Assembly: GCF_965638725.1 (NCBI RefSeq)
Contig: NC_134953.1
Coordinates: 8,145,001 to 8,209,000, forward strand
Source of the DNA: Aptenodytes patagonicus
Lineage: Eukaryota > Chordata > Aves > Sphenisciformes > Spheniscidae
Length of the DNA: 64,000 bases
Direction: 5' to 3'
Below are positions 19,885 to 32,156 of this stretch, piece by piece. The first letter of the stretch is position 1. Every line of letters starts with the position of its first letter. The notes beneath the pieces were generated by a model, which made no database searches, was not told the DNA's origin, and saw nothing but the letters and a program-made list of their open reading frames with translations. The position numbers and the translations under genes are program-made.

Positions 19885-20165
19885 TCAATTCTATTTCTGT
19901 CACTTCCACTTAAAACCCTGATTCAGCAGATCATGTCAGGATGTGCTTAAGTACTTTGCTGAATTGAGGACTGGCTGCTGTAAAGTAAAATCCATGCCTG
20001 GGAGAAGGCCAGGACAAGGTGCATATGGCCCTTAAATGAGATTTTAAATAGGGCATGAAGCTTGCCCAATTTCTTTTTCTGGGTACAGTATTACCCTCAG
20101 AGCTTCAAACCTCTGCGTGCCTCAATTTTCTTACCTGCGTAAAAGAAATAACAGCTTGCCAAATT
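19885..20165 (+). mobile_element. Cluster of MIR-like SINE pieces with a foldback unit
   Basis: The block at 20105-20160 (acctctgcgtgcctcaattttctt ... cgtaaaagaaataacagc) follows the MIR core in forward orientation. About 19885-19910 (tctcaattctatttctgtcact) resembles the upstream part of the same SINE type. Between them, 19916-19970 starts ccctgattcagca and ends tgctgaattgagg, which are inverted relative to each other. This suggests a small foldback element, possibly inserted into the SINE. Confidence 0.4.
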
Positions 20166-23100
20166 CTTAATGACTATAATAACTCTCAGATGAAGTGGCT
20201 AAAAGAATATACAAGATCACTATATGTTTGTATGAAAGGCTACAAACACAAAATGGGACACTTTAACAGCTGGGGCATCCTCTCAAATATTCCTGCTTTC
20301 AGAGGCTGTAGGCTGATAATCACGAGCGAGCTACAAGCTGTTAAGAATACATACCCTGGCCTAAAAGTACTGTGATGGCCTTTTCCAAACACGCAGAAGT
20401 CACTGGAAGATTGATCACAGACTCTCGAACTGTTTTGCTGCTAATTTCCAAGTTGCAAGAATCAGTAAAGCCGAGCCAAAAATGGGCAAGCACGGTGAGT
20501 ATTTTGGCAAGAAACTGTCAAATAACAGTTTAATAACATTCAAAACCAGATACAAACAATCATAGTTCATGAATTCAAAAACTCCTGTTCCTTGAATGGT
20601 GAGAGCTGGCAAAGTCACCTATGCTAGAGGAAGACCTATCGAGCGCCTGAGGCTGAAGCCACGTGCAGCAGGCTAGCATTTTGCCTCTGCTTTGAACTCT
20701 GCTCCATTTTAAATATGCAGAGCATAGTGTGAGCATTTAATCAAACCTGTCTCCATCCTGATCACGTAATTACCATTAGAAAGAATAGCAATGTGTCCCT
20801 AAACTATAGATTGATGAGCCATCTGTAAGCTGAAACAAAGAGCAGAAGGAAGCTTAATTGAATCAAATATTTAGAATACATTACACTCTATCTTGTAGTT
20901 ACTCAGAAGCTGGCCTTCTCTTCAGGCTTCTGTCCTGCGCGTCTGGAATTCATCACCGCTAACTGCATTTAATCTTTCAACCTTACTATAAAGTGACTGC
21001 TGATATTATATAATTATGGTTTAATTCAAGTGGTGAATCAGCTTTGGGGAATTTGTGGGGACAATGGGAATTTAGGCTTTCGTTAGGTGGCGAGAATGGA
21101 CCATTTGATAATGCAGCACAAGTCTTTGTCTCTCTCTAATGGCAAGATCATGTATGGGATCTTACGGGTCTGCTCACCCCTCCCAGGTAACACACCTGCC
21201 TGAGCTACTGCTCACACTGTAGAGGCTCAGGATTTTCCACCCCCAAAGAGGAGCTGACCTGGGGGCACAGCTCTTGCCCAAACCCTACCACCCAGCTGTT
21301 CATGCAACACCGGCAGCTCTTCTAGTTGCGAGGGTTGACCGCAGAGAGGCCAACACAGGTGACAAATGTACAGTTGGGACTTGCTCAGAAGCAAAAGGGG
21401 GCTGAAGGATAGTGCATTTAAAAAAAAAAAAATTCCCCCTAGTGCAGTAACTCCCAGAAGCCACCATGAGAATGAAAACATGTAATCCTAGCTGCTGGTC
21501 AGGCATCTCAGTCCCTGCTCCAAAGATGTCACACTCGAAACGGTGTGGTGTGATATTTGGATGGGTGACGGGGAAAGGAACAGAAGACTGTTTCAGAGCA
21601 GACTTTGCATCTCTACTAGCTAATTAAATGAGCAGATGACACTCGCTCAGCAGTGCTGCCATGCTCCCGCTTTGTGCTGGCCCTCTGCGACATACCCAGA
21701 GGAAAGATGGCAAGAGCTTGGAGTTATCTACAGCATGGAAAGCACTCAGGACGCAGACTGGGTGCTGAGAAATCTAGAGAGGGGGCTGCCCCAAAAAAGA
21801 AACGACTCACTGTCCAAGGGTTGACGCAGGAGTTCCTGAATGCTCAAGGCTCACTTCTGCATTTTCAACGCTGCAGCTTTTGATCCCGCTGGGACATGAG
21901 GGGGATGAAGCAGGGAGCATCATCAGTCTCTCACGTTGCTGCAGGCCTAAAGGAAAACTGGGCTGCTGGGTGTAGCGTAACTTAGAGGCATTTGTTTGAA
22001 CCTCTGGCACTGCCATCCCTCCTTCTTTTAACAAACTCATGAAGTGTTTTTAATCTGTTTGGATTTAGCCATGTTACACACAGACAGCACTTTCTGTGAA
22101 TTGCTGCTCACGGAAGACAATTAGCAAGCTTTTTGTGATAAAGCCCTTAGGATACAGGGAAAGGAACATGAATATAAACCTCATCCAAATCCCCTCCTTG
22201 GAAGCACGAACAGCTCCCCACATTCCCCAGAAATCTTGCAGCTCAGACCTGAGGCACACGCCACGTCTCAGGCACTGCAATCTTGATGATATTTGGGTGG
22301 CAACAGCAGCAAGTGCCATAACCTGCAGCTGGCTCCTTTTTGACGACGTAATAGCACAGTTAGCTGCATCCCTGCTTGTGTTCTCTTTATCACTTGAAGA
22401 AATCCATCCTAAACAGCCACAACAGGGGTAAACGAGCTAAGAGGTCAGTGCTGTTTTGAGAGACTGTTCTCCCTACTAGTTGAGATGAATACAGCTCAGT
22501 TTTATCTAACCCATCTACTGAAACTGCACAGGCCTCCTCCAGCCCTGGCACCACCCTCGCACTACCATAAGGAACACGACCGTGCTGAGCAGCTCCATCT
22601 GTCCTTCCAAACAATGGGTACGCCAACACATTCGGATAACCTACGAGCTCCCCACGCACAAGAGATCTGGACCCATCTCTGGGTGGTTTGCAGCACTGCT
22701 CATTTCATTTTCACGAGAGCGGCAGCACTATCACGTCCTTCCCAGCATGAAAACGTGGAAAGCCATAAGTAAAACGAGAAGGGCCTTCTGGGGAGGGATT
22801 TCTGATGGGATCCCAAACAAGAAGTACTGCGCAGGGAACGACGAAGCCGATTCTTCCCTCTTTGCACACCTAAGAGCTGCAAATGAGCATTCCCTGCCAC
22901 AGTGAGCACTGAGGTTTCTTCAGAGAAACTTAAAGGTAATAAGTTTTTTTGTTTCCTCGCCCATCAGTTGCTCTGCTCTCTGGTCTGCCAAGCCCTGCCA
23001 GTTTCTCTGCTGCTGCTGCATGTTGTGCCCCGTGATTTGCACTGGGATGAAAGGCTCTGTGCGAGTATAAAGCATTACCTCTGCATAATTCTAATGACAC

Positions 23101-24560
23101 ACAAATTGGTCTCATGCATTTGCAGCTACTCGTGGTTTCTAAGTCACCTGTTTTATAATAATAATTTTAAAAGCAATGTTTTGGAAAAGGAAATGAACAA
23201 ACATAAAACCTGTAAAAGAGGGAAATTAATGTGGGATTTCAGACAGGTTATTTATCTTCCTTTTTGGCTCAGTGCAATACTGTAGGGATAAGCACATAAC
23301 TAGCTGCTCTAATATTTATTCCTATTATAGGAAAAGTAAACATTGCTGATAAGTCACTGCTTTCCAGGATTAGATTTCGTATTTTAGAGACTGCTTTAAA
23401 TTAATGCAGAAGCAAACATTATCTTTTCTTCTTATTCATATATTTCCCTAATGAGTTCCAAGCAAATTGTGCCTACTTATATTTTATGATTTTAAATAAT
23501 TAAAACATTTTATGGAGGCAACTAAAATTCTCCCCAGAGTTAGCAGAAAGATTATTGATTGAACAGATCTCAAGCTACAAGGAAAAAATTATTATTTAGT
23601 TTAAAGGCTCATAATTTTATTCCTATTCACCTACTGAAAAACCAAGAGACTGCATTTTTACAGCAACCTTTTGAGTTACGCTGGGGCAGGGACTTGGGTT
23701 ATGTTGGTGAGCTGAAAGTAGTAACTTTTTGACATTGCGAAATTAGATTTGCAGAAGATAGTTAACGAGAGCGTTATTGCTGCTGTCACAAGTAAATGCA
23801 ATGCCTAACTACTGCATACACATGCGACAACACAGGGTTCATTACCCAGGATAAAGCCTGGCTGTACAGTCGCAACACCAAGAATTTGCATCAAATCCAC
23901 AAATGCAAAACATCAACAGAAGAAGTCCGCTCTCAGGGGAGGACTGGTTCACAGGACACACAGGCTCTGTGTTTCACGTCGCGTGGCATGGCCACAGGAG
24001 TCCACAGGGTTATGGCCCAGATGTTACTGGCCTGTAGCACAACCCCCAGCAACAGAAAGGGGGTTTCTACCAGCATGAGAAGAAAAACAAACCAACCAAA
24101 CAAACCACAACAACAAAAAAGAAACAAAAACAAAAGAGACAAACGCATTTTAAAACAGGTGCAAAGAAACCTGTAGAAGGGAAATGGATGCTTGCAAATC
24201 TAAATGGAAATAAAAGCCAGTAACAGCTGGAGATAAAATTTAGGCTTATTTGTAAGGAACCTCACGCTTGTCCATGATGTCACTTGCATCTTTTCACGTG
24301 TGTTTTGTTAGGAAGCAAACATTAGGAGTTTACATTTAAAGGTAAGCAAAACATGTAGCCCTTTGGACTAGCTAATTAAAAAAAAAAAAAAAAGGAGAAA
24401 TTGCAAAATTTAGGCAAATATATACAAAGATCCAAAATGCTGACTTCTAAGCATTATTGTTTACCCTGCAGGTCCTACCCTTTTCCCTATAAGAGCTAAA
24501 CTCACACAGGCTGTGCCTCACGACACTCAATGCTTACTTCATTTCTTTATAAAGTACATA
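20166..24560. other. Intergenic sequence, no gene recognised
   Basis: This is mixed-composition DNA. AT-rich stretches (for example 23150-23640) with several TAAT/ATTA cores alternate with ordinary sequence. I see no coding exon. Confidence 0.5.
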
Positions 24561-24582
24561 TTTTCACATTTGCCTACTACAG

Positions 24583-24806
24583 GTCGACGTTGCTGATGTC
24601 TGCTACAGGTCAAAACCTGGAAGGCAGGAGGAGCAGTAACAGCTGCAACCAGCAGAAGGGGAAAGTTTCGTCAGATGGCGATGGACAGCTTTGAATCCAG
24701 GCAGAGCTGCGAGGGCTACGTGGAGCAGCGAGACATCCACGCCGCTCTGTGTGGGGGGACCCACGTCTGCCTCCACCTCCGGCAAGGTCCAGCTCCGCGG
24801 ACAAAG
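24583..24806 (+). other. Possible orphan exon
   Basis: An acceptor-like site (tgcctactacag) at 24571-24582 and a good donor (aaaG|GTGAGG) at 24807 bracket 224 bases of raised GC content. An open frame starts at 24675 and crosses the donor. I do not recognise the peptide. It could be part of a non-coding transcript or nothing. Confidence 0.15.
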
Positions 24807-27800
24807 GTGAGGAAGGGTCCCTCAGGTGCCTTCACCCACTGCTTCCACCCAGCCACCAATGTCTCCTCAGCCTCCCGGGCACATCAGCAGGGTATTGGTG
24901 TGCCATTTCCGCAGCGTCACCTTCAGTGTCCTCTAGCCATCTAAATGTCAGCTGCTGTGAAACGCTCTCCCAAGACACTTAATCCATCTTTTCAATGTAG
25001 AGTAATTAGTGGGGTCGTTCCAAAGCAGAAAGCCACAGATAATTGTGCAACTACTGTGCCGTCATGTATTATATCAGAGATTAATACAACCTGAAAGAAA
25101 TTGCAGGGCCCTCCTTGGTTTCCTTTGAACAGCAGAGCTAGATTATATTCCAGTGAGCCTCAAAGACATCCCCAGTGCAGAGGAGCATTAATTCACTATC
25201 AAAGTACAATTACAAAATGATACTCACTAGGTCAAACTCCTGACAAAACGGGTCCTGTACAAAAAGCTGCAGTTCCTCTACAGATGTGTAGAGCCAGCTT
25301 CTACATCACTTCTGGGTCTTCCCACGGCTGTTGTGGATTTTAGGCACAGTCATTTCCTGGGAACTATTCCCACCAACAGGCAGCAGTCCCTCTCCTCGGG
25401 TTGGAAGGACCATCAAGATGGAGCCAGTAAAGTGTCCTGCTGAGGGCCTGGGCCACAGTACCAAAGCTGAGCTCCCTTGCCCCCCATCAAGGACTGCTGC
25501 ATGGGATCGGACCTATCCTCACAGTCCGAGACTGATCCAAGTTATGACTGAACACTAACTTGAAAGAGGCAAAAGCACAGACACATTTAATCAACACCCA
25601 GAGATTTGGGGCCCCAAAATTCCTTCTGGTGTTACAGAAGGTGTCCCAGGTACCACCAAGCCTGTCACGCTCCCCTCTCTCACGCAGCTTTGGTTACTTT
25701 GATGGGTGCTACCAAGTTTTCCTTTCTTGATTTTCAGCAGAGTCACTCACATTCCAGATATTGAGTAATGCCCTTGAGCTCAAGCTTAACTTCCAGACAT
25801 GGACTATGGTAAACTCTTAATGAAAACTGGCAGCTAGGATCTGCCTGTTGACCTTAGGAACCATTTATGGTCACCTCCACAAACTGCATTAAAGGCACAT
25901 GATTAAGGCTGCAAAGTTAAGCGCTCAGAAGGTTACAAAAGACTAATTAAATTTGCACAAGCAATCTTAATTTTGACCACCCCTATTACATATAGGCATT
26001 ATGATATAGATTTTAATTTTATGATCAAGCATTTCTGCATTCTACCTCTTACGTGCTCCTTCCTGACCTTATTAGGTCTCATTTTACTTCTTTTGCCTTC
26101 AGGCTAACAAACTGAGAATGTATAAGCAGGAAAATAGCTGGCTTTAGGCAGCCTGTGCCAGTAGAGGATTCCTAGATCTCAGAAGGGCCAAGCAGCCTTG
26201 TGCTGGGGTCACATTTCTCCAGCAGAAGAGGTGGAGGAAATCAGGGAATCACCAGCAGAAGTTATAACTGCCTTTTCTGTGTTTAGTCACCTTGTCTTTC
26301 TGCTTTGTGTTTTCTTTTATGGAGGTGAAGTAAGATAAATCGGACTGTAACAGCTACAGCAACACCAAATCATTTCAGCTAGCTCCCTGTACTTTTTCTC
26401 CAAGGGATCAAAGGCTATCAAGTAGAAGGGAAGAAAAACCAAGGATGGGCAAGAATGGGTTTTCTTATGCAACAGGAAAGTTACCCTGTGAAGGAAAGTG
26501 TTAAAATTAAAGCCTTTCTTTTCCTGGAAACTTTACATTTTGAATGTTTCTCTTTCCTTCTCTCCCTTGCTGCTAACCAGGCTGAGGTCTTCATGCCTGA
26601 AACCCTGCCCCTCAGGTACCCATTTGTTGCTGCGCAGGCCGCTCAGCTCATGCGGCCAAGGCAGGCACGTACCCACTCGCAACGAACGCCAACACAGCCG
26701 CACTCTGCAGTGCGGCCAGCGTGCAGGGGCCAGGTGTGCCCCAGCCCCACCAAACCAAGCACGTGTCTTACAGTGACACACCATATTTTTAATTCAAGAA
26801 ATCCTAGACAGAAATATGAGAGCAATCTCATTTCAGGAAGAAGAAACTGGATTAGCCTAACACAAAAGCCTTGCAAGGTAGCGGGCTCATGCTTCCTGCA
26901 GAGCACCGCTCTCTGTGCTTGGTAGCGAGCGATGCTTTGCCAAACACAGGGGGAACCAAGAGCAACCACCTTAACTCCCTGGCACTCCTCTCGGGATGGG
27001 GGTCTGCTGTGAGTTAGGAGGAGCTGTGCCTCCTGCAAAGGCTGCTATGAATGATGGTGCTGGGACTGCGTGGTACACCTCTCTGCCACAGCTTCCCATA
27101 AAAGAAAAGGCATGGTAGGAAACGGGACTTTGAGCCAGACTGTTTAGACAGCCCACGAGAGGGAGAAATTTTGAAGCAGAAGGTGGGTTAGTTGGGTTGT
27201 GCTGGCTTGGCAGGGAGACCTACCAAGCCTCCAATGTTTATGCAGGCTCATGAACTTGTCTTATGATGGGCATGATAAAGTTAAACCAGGTGAGCTTCAG
27301 GCTGTATGAGTGGGCTGTAAACAATCTCAACAGCATGCTGATGTACCCTAAATGCAGAGAGGACCTTCGCTACAAAGCATTAGGTCTAACCTGAAAGCCT
27401 ACCGGTCTTGCACCAGGACTGAACGCTGTACCAGATTTCCCAAGGAAAACAAAACCAAAATATTTCCTTAAACACAGCAGAAGGAAGTCAGTCTTCTGTT
27501 ACCGAGGCTGCAATACAAGCTTACATCCACACTAGATTACAGTACCCTGAAGAGGGATTCGTGAATTGCAGTTTACTTAAAAACATTTCATAAAACATTG
27601 ATTCCTGGAACACCATTCACACTCAACCTGGCGCCGTCTCTGCCAGCAAAGACTCCGCAGCTGGCAGTGTGGAGAGCCACCACCTCCGCTTTCCACATCC
27701 ATGGGGATGTCCGTCAGAGCTGGTCCCATTCAGACCAACCGATGAACCTTCCAGGTACAACAGCGAGCAGCCTACATCCAAACACTACTACAGCGAATGC

Positions 27801-28990
27801 CACTACATCCTTCTCCGCTATGGGCAGGCTTTTGTCCAGGCTAAAGGACACACATCAAAAACTACCACCAACAAGGGAAGGCAGAAACATTCCCTGCCCT
27901 GCTCCCCAAAGCACATGCTGCCAATTAGAGAAGTCAAAATGATACCAGGTGACCCTCATGATCAATTGTAACCCACCCAGTCCCCTCAACAAGGTAGCAA
28001 GGAAAAAATTCACTCTAACTGTAAATTTGGCCTGGGCCCAGGCCCAACCCCCTGCACCAGGGCAGCTGGCAGTGCACCCACTCCTCCCGCCCCCCAGCAG
28101 CTGAAGGGGGTCAACACGCCTGGCAAAGAGGTGTTTGCATGCTCTGCTTGGGCAGGGAAATGAGGCCCCAAAGACCAACGAGGGTCCCCAAAGAGGGGAG
28201 CGGGACAAGGTGAGGCACCCTCCAGGAGGCGGCGGTGGGAAGCCTGGGGCAGCAGTGCCGGCCTCATGGTTCACTGCCTGGCGCCAGGGATGCACCAGTC
28301 TTCTGGTTTTGTCCAGGAAAGACAAATTTTGTACATTCACGAACAAAATAGCCCAGACAAAAGTTGTTTCCGCTCCCCGCCCTCAACTGAAATAAACTGC
28401 ACAACAGCTTTTTGACAGCCCCTCTGCGTGAAGGGGCTGATGGTACAGTCGCTCCTCACAGCAGTACTGACTGCCCTGCAACTGCTTCTGGTGGGAGGCC
28501 GCTGCCCCACGGCGCCGGCGGCTCAAGCAGGCAAAAGGGTACACGTGCTTCACCACAGCATCCCCATGGGACGGGCCCTGAGTAGACTCGCTGGGCGCAA
28601 GTGTTCCCTGTCCCCATGCTCCAATTGCTCGATTGGGACTTCAATTAATTGCAAAGATTGGAGAAGAGTTTATGAGCTACCTACACTGTGGCAGTGCAAG
28701 GTCCCTAGGCTGCAGCCACACGCCCACACTGCTGGCACGCCACGTGGCCACCACGGCGTTGGTCCAGCCCCGCCACGGTGCCTGGTGCCACCAGACGTGG
28801 GAAGATCACATTTGAATCCTTCCCCTTCTGGTTTTCGGCAGCTGGTGTGCCCTGTCCTCCATGTCAGCAAGCGCTTCTCAAAGGCGGGGGCGGCCAGAAC
28901 GTCTCTTTGGAAATCAAGGGATCTCGAGCCGTTTGGAAGTTTCTAGAAAAGTATTGTCAAGTCAGGAGCAGAGCAGCAGTCGGGAAGATA
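24807..28990. other. Intergenic sequence
   Basis: No gene is recognised. A TAAT-rich segment at 24980-25240 has the texture of a conserved regulatory element. GC content rises from about 28.0 kb towards the CpG island. Confidence 0.45.
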
Positions 28991-29039
28991 ACCTGCCTCG
29001 TTAATTAATTTTGTTTAGATAGGAGAGGGGATGCACCCA

Positions 29040-29600
29040 GGATCCAGCTGCCGGCAGTCCAACGCGGAGAACAGGACCAACCGCTCCTCCAGAAGTCGAC
29101 GTGCGCTGCCCGGGTCTCTCAGACGCGGGGCTGGCGGACATCCGAGTGCCAGCGCACGCGGGGCTCTTCCTCCTCTAGTTCTATTTCTTTAGCTCAGAAT
29201 CAGGCTCAGGCTTACCGCGGAGGTTGTTTTCCCGCTGATTTCTCTCAGCCGGTGAGCCGAGGAGAGGCACCTGGGAAACGCCCGCGGAAGCCGCTCCTCG
29301 GAGGCCGTTAGCGTGGCTCCCCGGAGAGGCCCGCGAGGGCACCGGCGGCCGCCAGATGGCGCCGTTGGCCCGCGGCCGGGAGGAGCGGGGCCGCCGCTCG
29401 GTGCCCCCCCGGGCCGGCGGGAGCGGCCCCAGCCCCTGCTCTGGCCGGTCTGCGGGGGCGGCCGCAGCCCTTCCCGCCACCGCCGCGGCAGTTACCGCAC
29501 TGGGGCACGAGAAGCAGTAAATTACCACAAAGCTCTTTCGGCAGCTGCAGGGGAAAAACCTCTCCCGTCGCATCTGTGCGGAAAACGATACCCCTCCCCA
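29040..29600. promoter_or_regulatory. Orphan CpG island between COMTD1 and VDAC2
   Basis: A sharply bounded GC- and CpG-rich block lies between the 3' ends of two convergent genes, where neither gene has a promoter. Strong donors leave it on both strands: CCGCG|GTAAGCC on the minus strand (exon end 29216), AAACC|GTAAGTT on the minus strand (exon end 29654) and ACCAG|GTAAGG on the plus strand (exon end 29869). This is what a promoter for one or two spliced transcripts would look like. No protein is recognisable in the adjoining open frames, so a long non-coding RNA is the simplest reading. Confidence 0.6.
29349..29363 (+). promoter_or_regulatory. Near-consensus CTCF site
   Basis: CCGCCAGATGGCGCC matches the CTCF core CCASYAGRKGGCRSY at 14 of 15 positions; only the third base differs. 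It lies inside the orphan CpG island. Part of it also resembles a YY1 core, so that is an alternative. Confidence 0.5.
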
Positions 29601-29869
29601 CACCCCCTACCCAGCCAACAGCCAAGCCCTAAACGCAGCGTAGCAAAACTTACGGTTTCTTGAATGAAGAAGTTATGCGTGCCTAATAAAGATTCAGTTA
29701 AGGTGTGCTTTTCACCATGGATCAATAAAACATCCAAGGACAAAGTGCATTGGTTCCTTGTGAGCTACTTCCTCAGCTCTCCCACCCGTGCTAGGCCCGG
29801 CTTCAGGCTCAGCGCTTACACCTCTGACTCACGCTGGCACACCCAAACCGACTCCACGAAGCACACCAG

Positions 29870-32080
29870 GTAAGGTTAGCGAGATTTTTATAAGAGCCAT
29901 TAGTATTTTAGTGGTCATGGGAGCACAGGCAAAGTAAACAAAAAAGGTAGTGAATTGCTAGCAATGCAAAATCACTAAACAGAGTCATTACTTCAGCATT
30001 AGGATCTTCCCCCACGGATCCAGGGCAAAGCACATCCCATGAAAACACCCACAAACCCTTGAAAGATTTCTGACCTGTGTGCTGCTGTTAACCAGCGGTA
30101 ACCGTAACTGCAAGTATTGCTGCGGTGTTGGTTTCAGCAGAAAATTCTCATTTAAAAACACATGCTGTAGTAAAGGTCAAATGTTTGGAGCTGAAACAAA
30201 GTCTGCCTGCCTGCCGTCTTTAAAGGTCTGCCAGCGCTTTTCCCAACACCAGCAGATTAATACGAGTGTGGATATGAACCAAATCTCGCAGTGTATAACA
30301 CCCCACGTTTTGCCTAACAGCATTTTTATAAGTTTTAATTGCATATTATTTTTCAGAAATTGCTGTGCAAATAAAAGCTTGCCTCTTTTCACGTGAGCAT
30401 CAGTATCAAACTCACAGCTAAAGTAGAAGATGCTGTGCGTTAGGCCCACAAAAATTAATTCAGTAGTTTATCGCTTTCCCTTTGACCCAGCAGCACGTGG
30501 AAAGATGGACACAACAGGCAACTAAAAGGCAAGCCCAGGAACAATCACGAGAAGGAAAACATCACTAAAATACAGTGAATGCACACTAGAATAATTGATA
30601 TAATCTGTGGTTTTATTCCTATTCCAAATCAGGAACAGAAGTATTCCACCACGAAGGGAGGCTGACAAACACGATAAAACCGCTTGCAACAAATTTAGCC
30701 CTTTCATGCCACGTAACAACCCAACCAGCTTTTTCTTTGGATTTTCCCTTCTGCCAGTTCACAGGAAGCTTTTGTACCTGCCGTTAGGACACCGCTGCCA
30801 CAGTTGCGACCCAGTGTTTGCCATCATTAGCGGCTTACCTTGCGTGGAATTGCTTCTGTCTTTGCTGACTGGTATGATAAGGAAACAAGGACCTTCGACA
30901 CAGGCAGGGCTGAGTCATCCGTGCACGGCTGTCTTCTGTTTACTCGGTTCTACGTCCTACAGAAGTGCCGTCACCGTAGGTTTAAATGCATCTTCGCGCC
31001 CGGTAGATGGGCTATTGCAGTAATAAGCCAAACACCAGAACAGGACATTCAGAGGGCAGTAAGCACACTCTATTCCTGCCTGGCTTTATCCCAGCAATAG
31101 CCAAAGGGAAGGTAAAAACCTGTGCCCCAATGCTTGGGGGTGAAAGGGTTTCCATGCCCATTCCGAAATTGTTCCGAACAGATTTCCTGGTTTTGAACAA
31201 CCGCAACGTGCAAGAGGCAGATTTAAGAATATACCACACCAAGCTGAACCACATGAAGAGTAAGAGTGCGAGGTTAATCGAAGGACCCTGGAGAATTTCT
31301 ACAGTGCAGCGAGAATGTAAACGTTCGAGTCAGACAGTAACTTGCAAAATCCAGGGCGTCACAATCTCATGTGAAAGGATTTTTATTTATGAAAGTGATT
31401 AAGCCTCCTTGCAATATGCACACAGGCAACCCCTACCCCAGCTGCACCAGGCAGGAGTGCAATGCTGCAGTTCACACAAACAAGATGCACAGCCATGCTC
31501 AGGTCATTGGTGATCTCAAGTGCTTTTATTTTATTCAGAACGACACCTGAGGAAAGGCTGGCTAGCACTGAAAGTTAAGGCTTTTTACACGTCTAACAAA
31601 ATGGAGCTATTTAAACTACCCACATTCCTTACCACAGAACTCCAATTACACCACCAGCTTCTGTAACACACTTGAAAAGAAAGTTTGAAAGCCATTTTTA
31701 TAAGCCTTACTTGAGACATGTCGAGAGAGAGACACTGAACTCCCTTTTCATGCTTGAAGTAGTGATTTATGACAGAATATTTTTAGGAAAACCCGCATTT
31801 TCAGTTGTCTTAACTACTGCAGAGCCCTTTTATTTCTCCAGTTGCCTATCAGCATTATAACAAATGAAACTACTTAAGGTTTAAAGGCTGAGGACTGGTA
31901 AAGTGATGCACATGAAAACAGAGTAAAGTGAATAGGTTCGAGCTTTCCATTACTAATTTGTACGAAGAGTTGAAGAGGAACTCTGCAATACCTGCTTTTA
32001 TTTCGCTTGCCCATTTTGTGACCTCAGGAAAAACAGCTAGAGGTGAGCAGGTAGTGAAGAAAAGGGTTAGAGTAGTTGTT
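29870..32080. other. Intergenic sequence
   Basis: No exon or named repeat was seen. Several minus-strand AATAAA hexamers occur in the AT-rich parts (for example near 31520). Confidence 0.45.
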
Positions 32081-32156
32081 TCTAAAAAAACAAAAACACC
32101 AAAAAAAACCCCCACCACCAAAAAAACCCCACAAAACACCACCACCCCAAAAAAGC
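32081..32156 (+). repeat. A/C-rich low-complexity tract
   Basis: Runs of A alternate with CCCC, CACCACC and CCCCC. The complementary strand is T/G-rich with several GGGG and TGGTGG groups, so it has quadruplex potential. Confidence 0.75.

Noticed and set aside
27855..28346. 163-codon minus-strand open frame
   Set aside because: GC-raised flank of the CpG island, with a low-complexity sequence lacking a domain.
31930..31950. ggttcgagc resembling a tRNA B box
   Set aside because: No matching A box or cloverleaf around it.
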